Shown here piece after piece: positions 35,395-44,534 of a stretch of 64,000 bases of DNA. Both the position numbers and the translations under genes were made by a program. Positions within the stretch are counted from its first letter, which is position 1. Every line of letters begins with the position of its first letter. Source of the stretch: an uncultured Alteromonadaceae bacterium (lineage in GTDB: Bacteria; Pseudomonadota; Gammaproteobacteria; Enterobacterales; Alteromonadaceae). The notes beneath the pieces are model-generated. The model did no database searches and was not told the DNA's origin. It saw only the letters and a list, made by a program, of their open reading frames with translations. The stretch spans positions 20,686 through 84,685 of the forward strand of contig CANNDC010000017.1 in NCBI GenBank assembly GCA_947503265.1, given 5' to 3'.

Positions 35395-36723
35395 CTATAA
35401 AATAAAGCGGCTCAAATCTTCGTTGTCTACTAACCTTTCCAAATGAGAATCAACATAGGCTTTGTCGACTGTCAGAGACTCACCGGTTCGTTCTGATGCA
35501 TCAAACGAAATATCTTCCATCAGACGCTCCATCACAGTATGTAGACGTCTCGCTCCAATATTTTCAGTGCGTTCATTGACTTGCCATGCCGCCTCTGCGA
35601 TGCGTTGAATGCCTTCTTCGGTAAAGCTGATATCGACACCTTCCGTTTTCATCAAGGCAATGTATTGCTCCGTCAAGGAAGCATTGGGCTCAGTTAAAAT
35701 TCGCACGAAATCTTCAGTCGTCAAGGCGGCCAATTCCACTCTGATGGGCAAGCGTCCTTGTAATTCAGGAATCAAATCTGACGGCTTACTCATTTGGAAT
35801 GCCCCAGAGGCAATAAACAAAATGTGGTCAGTTTTGATGATGCCATGCTTGGTAGATACAGTTGAACCTTCGATTAGAGGTAGTAAGTCTCTCTGCACCC
35901 CTTCACGAGACACATCTGCACTCGCGTTTCCTTCACGTTTACAGATCTTGTCTATTTCATCAATGAACACAATTCCATTTTGCTCTACGTTAAAAAGAGC
36001 ATTCTCTTTCAGCTCTTCTTGATTCACTAACTTAGCCGCTTCTTCTTCAACCAATAGTTTTAGCGCATCTTTAACCTTTAATTTTTTCTTCTTTTTCTGC
36101 GATCCAGACAAATTTTGGAACATACCCTGAAGTTGGTTGGTCATGTCTTCCATACCCGGAGGAGCCATAATTTCTACTCCCATTTGCGGCAAAGCAACAT
36201 CTATTTCAACTTCTTTATCGTCTAAGTCACCTTCACGTAACTTCTTGCGGAATATTTGACGACTACCTTTATCTTGTGGCTGCTCTTTTTCACCCCATTG
36301 ATTTTCTGGTGGTGGAAGCAGTACATCTAACATTCTTTCTTCGGCAGCTTCTTCGGCACGATATTTTACTTTTTCCGTGGCTTGCTCTTTAGTCATTTTG
36401 ACCGCAATATCTGCCAAGTCTCGGATGATAGTTTCAACTTCCTTGCCGACATAACCTACTTCAGTGAATTTTGTCGCCTCCACTTTAATGAATGGTGCAT
36501 TAGCCAGTTTGGCCAATCGGCGGGCTATCTCTGTTTTACCTACACCCGTTGGGCCAATCATTAAGATATTCTTAGGTGTGACTTCCTGACGCAAGTTCGA
36601 TTCTAGCTGCATTCTGCGCCAGCGGTTGCGAAGAGCAATAGACACAGCTCGTTTTGCATCTTGCTGACCGATAATATGACTGTCCAATTCGTGGACGATT
36701 TCTCTGGGAGTCATTTCTGACAT
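35395..36723 (-). CDS. hslU: ATP-dependent protease ATPase subunit HslU
   Basis: AAA+ unfoldase of the HslUV (ClpYQ) protease. 442 residues, equal to the family length. N-terminal TPREIVHELDSHIIGQ, Walker A in IGPTGVGKTEIARRL, the substrate-pore EVGYVGKEVE (GYVG loop), Walker B in IVFIDEIDKIC and the sensor LQGRLPIRVEL region are visible. The C-terminal hook ends in SRFIL, which docks into HslV. Downstream of hslV with a 41-base gap; transcribed from the sigma-32 promoter at 37322-37349. Confidence 0.98.
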   Translation of the reverse strand: MSEMTPREIVHELDSHIIGQQDAKRAVSIALRNRWRRMQLESNLRQEVTPKNILMIGPTGVGKTEIARRLAKLANAPFIKVEATKFTEVGYVGKEVETIIRDLADIAVKMTKEQATEKVKYRAEEAAEERMLDVLLPPPENQWGEKEQPQDKGSRQIFRKKLREGDLDDKEVEIDVALPQMGVEIMAPPGMEDMTNQLQGMFQNLSGSQKKKKKLKVKDALKLLVEEEAAKLVNQEELKENALFNVEQNGIVFIDEIDKICKREGNASADVSREGVQRDLLPLIEGSTVSTKHGIIKTDHILFIASGAFQMSKPSDLIPELQGRLPIRVELAALTTEDFVRILTEPNASLTEQYIALMKTEGVDISFTEEGIQRIAEAAWQVNERTENIGARRLHTVMERLMEDISFDASERTGESLTVDKAYVDSHLERLVDNEDLSRFIL

Positions 36724-36764
36724 ATATAAACCTTCTACTCGCTTATGGCGATGTTTAATTCTGT

Positions 36765-37289
36765 TTAGTAATCGAGAGTTTCTATTGTTTGACTATGGTT
36801 AGTGAAGACACAAATGTCTCCAGCGATAGTCAGACTTTTTTCTGCAATTTCTTGGGCACTTAGATCTGTATTGGCTAACAATGCAGTTGCCGAAGCTTGC
36901 GCAAAAGGACCACCAGAACCGATGGCAATCAAATCTTGCTCAGGCTGCACCACATCGCCGTTACCGGTAATAATAAATGAGGCGGAATGATCAGCGACGG
37001 CCAGCAGTGCCTCTAGTTTGCGTAACATTCTATCGGTACGCCAATCTTTTGCGAGTTCCACAGCCGCTTTAGTTAAATGTCCCTGATGCATTTCTAGCTT
37101 ACTTTCAAAACGCTCAAAAAGTGTGAAAGCATCGGCAGTGCCACCAGCAAATCCAGCCAATACCTTGTCGTTGTATAGTCTGCGCACTTTTCTGGCATTA
37201 CCTTTCATAACGGTATTGCCCAGCGAAACTTGTCCGTCACCGGCGATAACCACCTGATTGTTGCGACGCACGGATACGATAGTAGTCAT
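36765..37289 (-). CDS. hslV: ATP-dependent protease peptidase subunit HslV
   Basis: Threonine peptidase (proteasome-beta-like) of HslUV. 174 residues, starting MTTIVSVRR: Met is removed to expose the catalytic Thr at position 2. Characteristic segments are VVIAGDGQVSLGNTVMKG, LAGFAGGTADAFTLFERFE, DRMLRKLEALLAVAD and the GSGGPFAQASA turn. First gene of the hslVU heat-shock operon. Confidence 0.98.
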   Translation of the reverse strand: MTTIVSVRRNNQVVIAGDGQVSLGNTVMKGNARKVRRLYNDKVLAGFAGGTADAFTLFERFESKLEMHQGHLTKAAVELAKDWRTDRMLRKLEALLAVADHSASFIITGNGDVVQPEQDLIAIGSGGPFAQASATALLANTDLSAQEIAEKSLTIAGDICVFTNHSQTIETLDY

Positions 37290-37321
37290 GGATACTCCTT
37301 ATTGACTATTCAATGGAGTAT

Positions 37322-37349
37322 ATGTGGGGAGTACATGGTGATTTTCAAG
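37322..37349 (-). promoter_or_regulatory. sigma-32 heat-shock promoter of hslVU
   Basis: On the minus strand CTTGAAA (37343-37349) is followed after 13 bases by CCCCACAT (37322-37329). This is a near-exact match to the sigma-32 consensus CTTGAAA-N13/14-CCCCATNT, and it lies about 33 bases before the hslV start. RpoH encoded at 52548-53399 should recognise it. Confidence 0.92.
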
Positions 37350-37432
37350 AGTGAGATTGATTTGCTATTCTTCCCAGCGGGGTTACCTCGTCTTAATTGC
37401 GTGTTAGTTTACATAAAACTCTATTTTTAGCC

Positions 37433-38038
37433 ATGACTATGACCCCCTCAGACCAAGCAGAAAACTACAACAAGATAGCAAGCCATTGGAATAGCGATAA
37501 GTTCAACCGTCAAAATGGGATTAAACAGCATAAGAAAGCACTTAGAATAGCCAAAACAACAGGCAATGCGATTGATGTAGGATGTGGCAGCAGTGGACGA
37601 ATAATAGATTTACTGCTCGCCCATGGCTATTCGGTAGAAGGACTAGACTATTCTGCTGAGATGCTTAATTTAGCTAGAAAAAGACATCCTAATGTTAATT
37701 TTCATCATGGTATTTGCCAGTGGCAGTTTCAACAAAAATACGACTTTATTTCCGCTTGGGACAGTATTTGGCACGTTCCCTTGAATCAACAAAAAGCCGT
37801 GTTAGTAAAACTTTGTGAAGCTTTGAAGAACGAGGGGATTTTAATATTTACCAGTGGCGCTGTTGACGAGGCAGGAGAAGTGACAAATCCGTGTTTTGGC
37901 CAAGATCTTTATCATGCTGTGTTGGGTATTCCAAACCTATTACGCATTATTGATGAAAGTAGCTGTGTTTGTAGACACCTGGAAAATGATGATTGGCCAG
38001 AAAGGCACTTGTATTTAATTGTGCAAAAGACAGCTTAA
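37433..38038 (+). CDS. class I SAM-dependent methyltransferase
   Basis: About 201 residues. Motif I is AIDVGCGSSGRIIDLLL; the acidic end of strand 2 is VEGLDYSAEM, and YDFISAWDSIWHV matches motif post-I of small-molecule methyltransferases. The substrate is unknown. The start is set at ATG 37433 (a second ATG is at 37439), because the longer TTG-started frame from 37397 would overlap the hslV promoter region and adds a poor N-terminus. Monocistronic. Confidence 0.88.
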   Translation: MTMTPSDQAENYNKIASHWNSDKFNRQNGIKQHKKALRIAKTTGNAIDVGCGSSGRIIDLLLAHGYSVEGLDYSAEMLNLARKRHPNVNFHHGICQWQFQQKYDFISAWDSIWHVPLNQQKAVLVKLCEALKNEGILIFTSGAVDEAGEVTNPCFGQDLYHAVLGIPNLLRIIDESSCVCRHLENDDWPERHLYLIVQKTA

Positions 38039-38130
38039 CCTCTTAGTTACCACACTGCCAATTATGACCTTTGCTGCAAAAGTATGCACCAAAGGTCAAC
38101 ATACCTTGAGCACTTGCCAAATCGCATTTT

Positions 38131-38982
38131 CTATATCGCATTTAATTGGGTATTCGTTTTGCGGTAGCGTCCAGGCGCCATTTCAGTCGATTTTTTAAAG
38201 CGTTTAGAGAAATTAAACACATCACTATACCCCACTTGCTCACCTATTTGTTCTAAGGTCCAGTCTGTGTGGGTCAATAAGTATTTTGCTCTTTCGATTC
38301 GAAGATGAATAAGGTGCTGCATAGGACTTTTTCCGTACTGTTGCTGAAACAACCTATGCAAATGAGGGCTAGAGTAGTTGGTGATCTCAGCCATTGCACT
38401 TACTGTCCAATTAAAATGCAGTCGCTTTTCAAGTTCTTGCTGCAATTGCCAAATACGCTGCGATTCCTGAGAGCGAGCGTCAACAGGGCTTAAACTCGTG
38501 GTAATGTAGTTTTCCAGCCGTGAAAAAACAGGTTTGCGCCACACAGGCCGAGGTTCGAAATAAACCAGACTTAAAGAATGGTAGACTTGTTGTGTAACCT
38601 CACAAAATTCGATATCTGGTCGATCTTTTATCAAACGATTCCACTGATGCCCTTGCTTTAAGTGAAACCAAGCCATATCAAGGTGGTCTGCCTTCAACTC
38701 CATGATGAAAGGTTTACCCGCTGGCAGAGTCACCAAATGACAGTTATTGACTGTGTAGTGCCCATTTTGGGTGACTAAATCGAGCTCTCCTCCTACGATA
38801 TACAAAATCGCATGCCAAGCTGGGTTGGATCGCGCAACTTTGTAGTTACCCACCATATTGGAAACCCCCGAAATTGCTGCTCCTAAACGAGCAAATTCAG
38901 GTGTGTTGTTGCAATCGACGAACTTTTCATCGCAATCTGGGCCAATTTCAAGATCGTCCAACCACTGGCTACTTTTCAACAT
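38131..38982 (-). CDS. AraC family transcriptional regulator
   Basis: About 283 residues. The N-terminal half is a cupin-like ligand domain (AILYIVGGELDLV, NCHLVTLPAGKPFIMELKAD). The C-terminal two helix-turn-helix motifs are clear: WTVSAMAEITNYSSPHLHRLF and WTLEQIGEQVGYSDVFNFSKRFKK, followed by the AraC-type end. ATG 38982 is used; a TTG at 38997 is possible. It faces the SemiSWEET gene across a 120-base gap, so a role in controlling sugar uptake is likely but not shown. Confidence 0.9.
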   Translation of the reverse strand: MLKSSQWLDDLEIGPDCDEKFVDCNNTPEFARLGAAISGVSNMVGNYKVARSNPAWHAILYIVGGELDLVTQNGHYTVNNCHLVTLPAGKPFIMELKADHLDMAWFHLKQGHQWNRLIKDRPDIEFCEVTQQVYHSLSLVYFEPRPVWRKPVFSRLENYITTSLSPVDARSQESQRIWQLQQELEKRLHFNWTVSAMAEITNYSSPHLHRLFQQQYGKSPMQHLIHLRIERAKYLLTHTDWTLEQIGEQVGYSDVFNFSKRFKKSTEMAPGRYRKTNTQLNAI

Positions 38983-39102
38983 ACTATTAACATCCAAATA
39001 GAAAATGATAGTAATGGATAAAAATAATGATAGCTTAACCCATAATCAACTTCCACTGCTCTGTGTAAACTTGCGCTCACTAATTATCAAGAGGAGAGTT
39101 TT

Positions 39103-39408
39103 ATGATGACAGTTGAAATTTTAGGCTTCGTATCAGCATTTTTAACCACTTTTTCGTTTCTGCCTCAGGCGATTCAAGTGATTAAAACGAGAGATACTGA
39201 ATCCTTGTCGTTAGCAATGTACAGTATTTTTACGGTCGGAGTCGCGGGCTGGACGGTATACGGTATGGTAATTCAAAATAGCGCAGTGATAGTAGCGAAC
39301 ATGATTACCTTGCTCTTGTCCTCATGTATATTGGCCATAAAAGTTTATAATGAAATCTGGCTTAACAGAGGCAGTCAAACGCCAAGCAATGCAAACTGTG
39401 CAGACTAG
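39103..39408 (+). CDS. SemiSWEET-type sugar transporter (MtN3/PQ-loop family)
   Basis: 101 residues and three membrane helices forming one PQ-loop triple-helix bundle: MTVEILGFVSAFLTTFSFLPQ carries the family Pro-Gln motif in helix 1, SLSLAMYSIFTVGVAGWTVYG spans helix 2 and NMITLLLSSCILAIKVYNEI helix 3. Two copies assemble into a bidirectional sugar channel. GGAGAGTTTT precedes the ATG pair. It is divergent from the AraC regulator at 38982. Confidence 0.92.
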   Translation: MMTVEILGFVSAFLTTFSFLPQAIQVIKTRDTESLSLAMYSIFTVGVAGWTVYGMVIQNSAVIVANMITLLLSSCILAIKVYNEIWLNRGSQTPSNANCAD

Positions 39409-39420
39409 CTCGTGCTAGTC

Positions 39421-39975
39421 CTAGGGTAAGTTCCAATACCAAATCTGACAACTGCTGATCCCGATACGTTGAATAACATGCCTATCGGTTTCGGCATCAC
39501 GTTTGTAATCATAAGGACCGAGAATCACCCGGTACCATCGGCCATTCTTACCGTCACTGGGTCGGACTTGCGCCTCCAACCCCTGTAAAGCCAATTTGGC
39601 TCGCATACTATCGGCCTGTTGTTGTTTGCGGAATGAGCCACATTGCATCAGATAAGGTTTTTCAGACTTTTGCTGTTCTTGACGATCTATTTCAACGGTG
39701 TTTTGTTCTAATTGAGTAGGATAGTTATATTCGTCTTTTGGCAACTCTGGTAAAGGCTTTTCACTATTAGGCGCTGTCGCTTTGACCGGCGCTTGTTGCT
39801 CAGGTTGAGTGTCAGCATTTTCTTCAGAATGTTGACTAATAGACCATAGAAAATAGCCGAAACCAATCACTAACAACAAGGTTATGATCAATCTTAACCA
39901 AGGTAGTGTCGGAGATGGTGGTGCAGCTTTTTGCTTAGTTGCACGCCCCCTTTTGACGTAGTCTTTTTGAGCCAT
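39421..39975 (-). CDS. ftsN: SPOR domain cell-division protein (FtsN-like)
   Basis: 184 residues. A short basic cytosolic tail (KDYVKRGRATKQKAA), one membrane helix (LIITLLLVIGFGYFLWSI, about residues 30-47), a Pro/Glu-rich periplasmic linker and a C-terminal SPOR domain (YLMQCGSFRKQQQADSMRAKL, RYRVILGPYDYKRDAE) that binds denuded septal glycan. Position directly downstream of priA matches ftsN of E. coli. It is shorter than E. coli FtsN (319), mainly in the linker. Confidence 0.85.
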   Translation of the reverse strand: MAQKDYVKRGRATKQKAAPPSPTLPWLRLIITLLLVIGFGYFLWSISQHSEENADTQPEQQAPVKATAPNSEKPLPELPKDEYNYPTQLEQNTVEIDRQEQQKSEKPYLMQCGSFRKQQQADSMRAKLALQGLEAQVRPSDGKNGRWYRVILGPYDYKRDAETDRHVIQRIGISSCQIWYWNLP

Positions 39976-40106
39976 TTTGTTATTATTTTACTCGTTGAAT
40001 CAGAATTGAAAGCCCCTCAAGTGGGCCGTTGATTCTAACCTTTATCGGAGGTCAAACAAAAGAATTTATTGAATTTTTGAAAGGAGGTTGATGAGGCCGT
40101 GTTGTC

Positions 40107-42281
40107 TTAGATAAAATCTTGCGGGTCAATATCCACTGACCAACGGACTTTTCTGGCAAGAGGAAGGTTTTCAATAGATTTAATTTGTTTTGCGATAGCG
40201 TTGTTGATGTGCTGCCTGCTGGCAGACTGCAACAATAGCTGCATACGATAACGTCCCTGACGTTTTTCCATTAGTGCCGGAACAGGTCCTAAAATACGCA
40301 CGCTGTTGTTGGTGAGCAAAGCAGATACTTCAGAGAGAAATTCAAAAGCTAAGCTCGCCTTTGTTGCTTCAGCGCGAAATAGCGCTTGATAGCTAAAAGG
40401 CGGTAGTTGTGCTTCTTTTCGTTCTAATAAAGCATAGCGCGCAAAATGGGCATAACCATTATTCACTAAATCTTGTAGTAAAGGGTGACCAGGTTGATGA
40501 GTTTGCAACCACATTTCACCAGGCTTGTCTGCTCGTCCTGCTCGACCTGAGAGTTGGGTGATGAGTTGAGCCAAGTGCTCCGCTGCGCGAAAATCCGCAC
40601 TAAATAAAGCACCATCGGCATCCAATATCACCACCAAAGTCACATTGGGAAAGTGGTGTCCTTTGGAGAGTATTTGTGTACCAATTAAAATCGAATGTTT
40701 GCCTTTATTAATATCGTCCAACAGGGCATTTAGCTTTGTTTTACCTCTGGCACTGTCGCTATCAATTCTGACACTACTATATTGAGGAAAGCTTTCGGAC
40801 AAACTGATTTCTAGCTGCTCAGTTCCTACGCCTTGAGCGGAAATATCAAGGCTGGAGCAATAGCTACACGCTGACGGAATAGGTTTGGCGCCGCCGCAGT
40901 AGTGACATTGAATTTTGTTTAGGGATTTATGCAGTGTGTAGGCTTTATTGCAGCGCGTGCATTCTTCGACAAATCCACATTGATGACAAATCAAGGCAGG
41001 CGCATAGCCTCTGCGATTAATAAAAATCATTACTTGACTGCCAGCTTGCAAATGGCTTTGCATACGATCCAACATGCCTTGAGCGATACCAGATTTTAAA
41101 GGTTGATTAGTAATATCCATCAAATTCTGCTTTGCTTGAACGGCACTCCCAGCACGTTCAGTCAGTTCTAGATGTTGATACTTCCCTTTTAGCGCATTGT
41201 TTAACGTTTCTAGACAAGGGGTCGCAGAGCCCAGTATCAAGGGAACTTTTTGATGTTTGGCTCTAATCACTGCTAGGTCTCTTGCGTTGTACTTAAGGCC
41301 ATCCTGTTGTTTGTATGATGCGTCGTGTTCCTCATCTACAATAATCATTCCTAGCCTTGGCATCGGCGTGAATATAGCCGAGCGAGTCCCTATCACTAAG
41401 GGCATTTCTGCAGAGCGACTTTTCTGCCAAACCGTCAAACGTTCATTGTCAGTAAGATTTGAGTGAAGTACTCCCACAGGCAATCCAAATCTTTTTTCAA
41501 ACCGACCGACTGTTTGGGGTGTTAGTCCTATTTCAGGCACTAATATCAATACTTGTTGATTGCGTTTTAGTACAGCTTCAATCCCTTGTAAGTAGACTTC
41601 AGTTTTTCCGCTTCCCGTTACTCCTTCAATTAAGTAGGCGGTATACTGATCGAGTTTGTGGGTAATCGCTGTAATTGCCAACGACTGTTGAATATTCGGC
41701 AATGGTTTTTCAGCTAGTTCAATTTTAGTGTGCCAATCCGTGCGCGCTTGCTCTTCAACCTGAACCTTATTTGCTATTTTTTTCTCGATCAGCGCATTGA
41801 TAACCGAATCGGTAAACTGTTGTTTTAGACGAGAGACAGGCTGAGATCCTGCCAACAAAACTTCAAACAAGCTAATTTGCTTTTTGGCTCGCCCTAATAA
41901 TTGATGTGCTTCACTTGCAACGCTATCAACTAAACTTAAATAGTCTATGGGCTTGGGAGTGCTGGAAACACCTTTTCGCAAAGCAACAGGCAATGCTGCT
42001 TGGTAAACTTCTCCAAGTGGGTGATGGTAATATTGACTGAGCCAATGACACAGATAACGCATTGTTGAATCTAGAACGGGTTCGGAATCCAACTCCTTAG
42101 TTATTGGTTTCAGCTTAGATAAATGATCAGAATGAGTCACTTTTCCTACGACAATACCGACTAGATTCCTTGCACCAAAGGGCACTAGGACGCGCACACC
42201 CTTATCTAGAGTGGTGTTTTCACTCAAATAATCGAAAACTTGGCGCATTGGAATAGGAAGCGCAACTTGATAAATGGTCAA
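40107..42281 (-). CDS. priA: primosomal replication restart helicase PriA
   Basis: DEAH-type 3'-5' helicase that reloads replisomes at collapsed forks. 724 residues against 732 in E. coli. The N-terminal 3'-binding domain (YQVALPIPMRQVFDYL), Walker A in GVTGSGKTEVYL, DEEH in IIVDEEHDASYKQ, motif III LGSATPCLETL, and the eight-Cys zinc module (CHQCGFVEECTRC, CHYCGGAKPIPSACSYC) are all present. The start is a TTG at 42281, supported by the alignment with the E. coli N-terminus. Divergent from rpmE as in E. coli. Confidence 0.98.
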   Translation of the reverse strand: MTIYQVALPIPMRQVFDYLSENTTLDKGVRVLVPFGARNLVGIVVGKVTHSDHLSKLKPITKELDSEPVLDSTMRYLCHWLSQYYHHPLGEVYQAALPVALRKGVSSTPKPIDYLSLVDSVASEAHQLLGRAKKQISLFEVLLAGSQPVSRLKQQFTDSVINALIEKKIANKVQVEEQARTDWHTKIELAEKPLPNIQQSLAITAITHKLDQYTAYLIEGVTGSGKTEVYLQGIEAVLKRNQQVLILVPEIGLTPQTVGRFEKRFGLPVGVLHSNLTDNERLTVWQKSRSAEMPLVIGTRSAIFTPMPRLGMIIVDEEHDASYKQQDGLKYNARDLAVIRAKHQKVPLILGSATPCLETLNNALKGKYQHLELTERAGSAVQAKQNLMDITNQPLKSGIAQGMLDRMQSHLQAGSQVMIFINRRGYAPALICHQCGFVEECTRCNKAYTLHKSLNKIQCHYCGGAKPIPSACSYCSSLDISAQGVGTEQLEISLSESFPQYSSVRIDSDSARGKTKLNALLDDINKGKHSILIGTQILSKGHHFPNVTLVVILDADGALFSADFRAAEHLAQLITQLSGRAGRADKPGEMWLQTHQPGHPLLQDLVNNGYAHFARYALLERKEAQLPPFSYQALFRAEATKASLAFEFLSEVSALLTNNSVRILGPVPALMEKRQGRYRMQLLLQSASRQHINNAIAKQIKSIENLPLARKVRWSVDIDPQDFI

Positions 42282-42593
42282 ATCAATAGGGCCTGTTGAT
42301 CTTTACTCGATGAATTAGGTTCAAGACATGGTTAGCAAACACAGTATACTCAGCGCGATAAATAGAGGTTGGGTTCTATTCGGCGTCTATTTGTCGGCAT
42401 ATAGTAATAAACCGCTATTCAGAATAGTGTAAAAAGCGGATTAATTGTTTAATTTGTCAGCAATTTAACTTGATCCTGAATCCCCTTTACATTAATATGC
42501 GCGCCTCTTGGCGGCAAGCCGCTTTTTATATTTATTGCGTATGGTGTGCAACTCCGGGTTGTATAGCGATACGGCCCAGAAATGAGGTATCCC
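42282..42593. other. 312-base divergent region upstream of priA and rpmE
   Basis: Contains the promoters of both genes. A possible rpmE promoter has TTGATC (42470-42475) and TAATAT (42493-42498) with a 17-base spacer. In the 5' leader at 42511-42527 GCGGCAAGCCGC is followed by TTTTT, a tiny hairpin-like element; leaders of rpmE are autoregulated by bL31 in E. coli, but the structure here is too small to name. Confidence 0.5.
42470..42498 (+). promoter_or_regulatory. candidate sigma-70 promoter of rpmE
   Basis: TTGATC and TAATAT with a 17-base spacer, about 95 bases before the rpmE ATG. Each box matches four of six consensus positions, so it is a moderate candidate. Confidence 0.4.
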
Positions 42594-42806
42594 ATGAAAC
42601 AAGATATTCATCCTACTTACGAAGAAATGACTGCTAGCTGTTCTTGTGGCAACAAAATCGTTGTTCGCTCTACACTAGGCAAAGACATTAACCTTGACGT
42701 TTGTTCTGCATGTCACCCATTCTACACTGGTAAGCAACGTAATGTTGATACTGGCGGACGTGTTGATAAGTTCAAGAAACGTTTTGGTGCATTGGGCAAG
42801 AAATAA
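42594..42806 (+). CDS. rpmE: 50S ribosomal protein bL31
   Basis: 70 residues. The zinc-binding (C+) type: the CxC pair in SCSCGNKIVV and the CxxC pair in LDVCSACHPFYTG are intact, with the conserved GKQRNVDTGGRVDKF tail. Start at ATG 42594 (MKQDIHPTYEE) has GAGGT nine bases upstream; a longer GTG/ATG frame from 42582 is rejected. Followed by a strong terminator at 42825. The zinc type implies that a zinc-independent paralogue, if any, lies elsewhere. Confidence 0.97.
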   Translation: MKQDIHPTYEEMTASCSCGNKIVVRSTLGKDINLDVCSACHPFYTGKQRNVDTGGRVDKFKKRFGALGKK

Positions 42807-42824
42807 GCCCATACCCCGAAAACT

Positions 42825-42861
42825 AAAAGGCGCTCATCGTGTTTCGATAGGCGCCTTTTTT
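42825..42861 (+). terminator. intrinsic terminator of rpmE
   Basis: Arms 42825-42839 and 42845-42859 pair over about 15 bases (AAAAGGCGC with GCGCCTTTT, then a C-A mismatch and TCG pairs) around a 5-base loop, followed by T at 42860-42861. It starts 19 bases after the stop. Confidence 0.85.
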
Positions 42862-43218
42862 ATGCCTCACATCTTTGCATTTATGCATCAAGTTCAAATA
42901 ACACAGCAGCCAGCGTTATCCCACTATAAATCAATTCACAGCGCAAAAATATCAATTATAGCTAGCGCTTATATGCCTTATAAGTAAGCCTATGTTACAT
43001 TCTGCATCGTTAGCTATAAAATCAGTATTTGAGCTCTTGGATCTTTGTTTTGATTGTCTGCAGTTTGTGTTTTGCAACAAGAACAATGTTCCGATCGAAG
43101 TTACCTTAGTTTTAACAAAGCAAAAACTAAAAAGAAGAACTGGCCCAAATGTAGAATAAAAATAAATAGCAAACAAACAATAAAAATATAACCCTACAAA
43201 TTAAGGACACAAAAAAAC
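42862..43218. other. 357-base intergenic region before the malic enzyme gene
   Basis: AT-rich, with no ORF and no hairpin that I can support. It must hold the promoter and leader of the downstream gene; the AAGGA of its ribosome-binding site is at about 43203-43207. Confidence 0.5.
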
Positions 43219-44463
43219 ATGTCAGACTTTAGGCAACAAGCCTTAGACTATCATGCTAAACCCGTTCCCGGAAAAATCAGCGTTGAGCTAACAAAACCCG
43301 CTGAGAGTGTGACTGATTTAGCACTTGCATATAGCCCCGGAGTGGCAGAGCCCGTCAGAGAAATTGCAGCAGATCCAAACGCTGCATATCAATACACAGC
43401 AAAAGGAAACTTGGTAGCCGTTATATCGAACGGTACGGCTATTCTTGGTTTAGGTAACCTGGGTCCGTTAGCGTCGAAACCCGTTATGGAAGGAAAAGCG
43501 TTACTGTTTAAACGTTTTGCTGGCATTGACTCCATTGATATTGAGGTGAAGCACCGTACTACCGACGAATTTATCAATACCGTTGCCAATATTGCCGATA
43601 CTTTTGGTGGTATCAATCTTGAGGATATCAAAGCGCCCGAGTGCTTTGAAATTGAACAAGAACTGATTAAGCGTTGTAAAGTACCAGTATTCCATGATGA
43701 CCAACACGGCACTGCGATTGTCACGGCCGCAGGCATGCTCAATGCATTGGAAATACAGGGCAAAGACATATGTGATGTGACTGTTGTTTGCATGGGCGCC
43801 GGCGCTGCTGCTATCGCTTGTATGGAGCTACTGATTAAATGTGGAGCACAGCGTGAACGCATATACATGCTAGATCGTAAGGGTGTGATTCATACTCGAA
43901 GAGATGATCTCACGCCGCACAAACTAGCCTTTGCAAATAATACCGACAAACGCACATTGGAAGATGTTATGGATGGTGCTGATGTCTTCGTTGGAGTTTC
44001 AGGACCGGATGTATTGCCACCTGAAGCGCTAAAATTGATGGCACCAAATCCTGTGATTTTTGCTTGTTCAAACCCTGATCCGGAAATTAAACCAGAGCTA
44101 GCTCACAAAGTACGCAAAGATTTGATCATTGCCACTGGCCGCTCAGACTATCCAAATCAAGTAAATAACGTGTTGTGTTTCCCTTTTATTTTTCGCGGTG
44201 CGTTAGATGTAAGAGCCTCGAAAATAAATGATGAAATGAAAGTAGCCGCAGTGGATGCGATCCGCAGCATAGCCAACGAGCCGGTTCCGAAAGAGGTATT
44301 GCAAGCGAGCAACATTGATAGCTTGGAATTTGGCCGAAGTTACATCATTCCCAAGCCAATGGACCCTAGACTTTGCAAAAGAGTCGCAACTGCGGTTGCC
44401 AAAGCAGCGATTGAATCTGGTGTAGCAGCTTTAGAAACCTTGCCCGATAACTACATGGAATAA
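43219..44463 (+). CDS. NAD(P)-dependent malic enzyme (malate to pyruvate and CO2)
   Basis: 414 residues, the short bacterial malic enzyme without the C-terminal phosphotransacetylase domain found in E. coli MaeB. Visible segments are AYSPGVAEPVREIAADP, the catalytic AVISNGTAILGLGNLGP and FEIEQELIKRC, the metal site in VFHDDQHGTAIV, and the nucleotide-binding VVCMGAGAAAIACMELL. Cofactor preference is not clear from the sequence. Single gene, with a hairpin past the stop shared with metJ. Confidence 0.93.
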   Translation: MSDFRQQALDYHAKPVPGKISVELTKPAESVTDLALAYSPGVAEPVREIAADPNAAYQYTAKGNLVAVISNGTAILGLGNLGPLASKPVMEGKALLFKRFAGIDSIDIEVKHRTTDEFINTVANIADTFGGINLEDIKAPECFEIEQELIKRCKVPVFHDDQHGTAIVTAAGMLNALEIQGKDICDVTVVCMGAGAAAIACMELLIKCGAQRERIYMLDRKGVIHTRRDDLTPHKLAFANNTDKRTLEDVMDGADVFVGVSGPDVLPPEALKLMAPNPVIFACSNPDPEIKPELAHKVRKDLIIATGRSDYPNQVNNVLCFPFIFRGALDVRASKINDEMKVAAVDAIRSIANEPVPKEVLQASNIDSLEFGRSYIIPKPMDPRLCKRVATAVAKAAIESGVAALETLPDNYME

Positions 44464-44507
44464 GTCTGGCTCTGAATGCTGGTTAAACCCAACTTGAGCT
44501 AACAATA

Positions 44508-44534
44508 TGCCTCACTACACTGTTTAGTGAGGCA
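44508..44534. terminator. bidirectional hairpin between malic enzyme and metJ
   Basis: Ten-pair stem TGCCTCACTA (44508-44517) with TAGTGAGGCA (44525-44534) and a 7-base loop. The 3' arm ends one base before the metJ stop codon. T-runs on both sides are short (CATT and ATATTGTT), so it may be a weak two-way terminator. Confidence 0.6.

Noticed and set aside
42511..42527. Riboswitch or attenuator before rpmE
   Set aside because: GCGGCAAGCCGC plus five T looks like a terminator, but the loop would be only two to four bases, so it cannot be a stable attenuator; left as a weak leader element.
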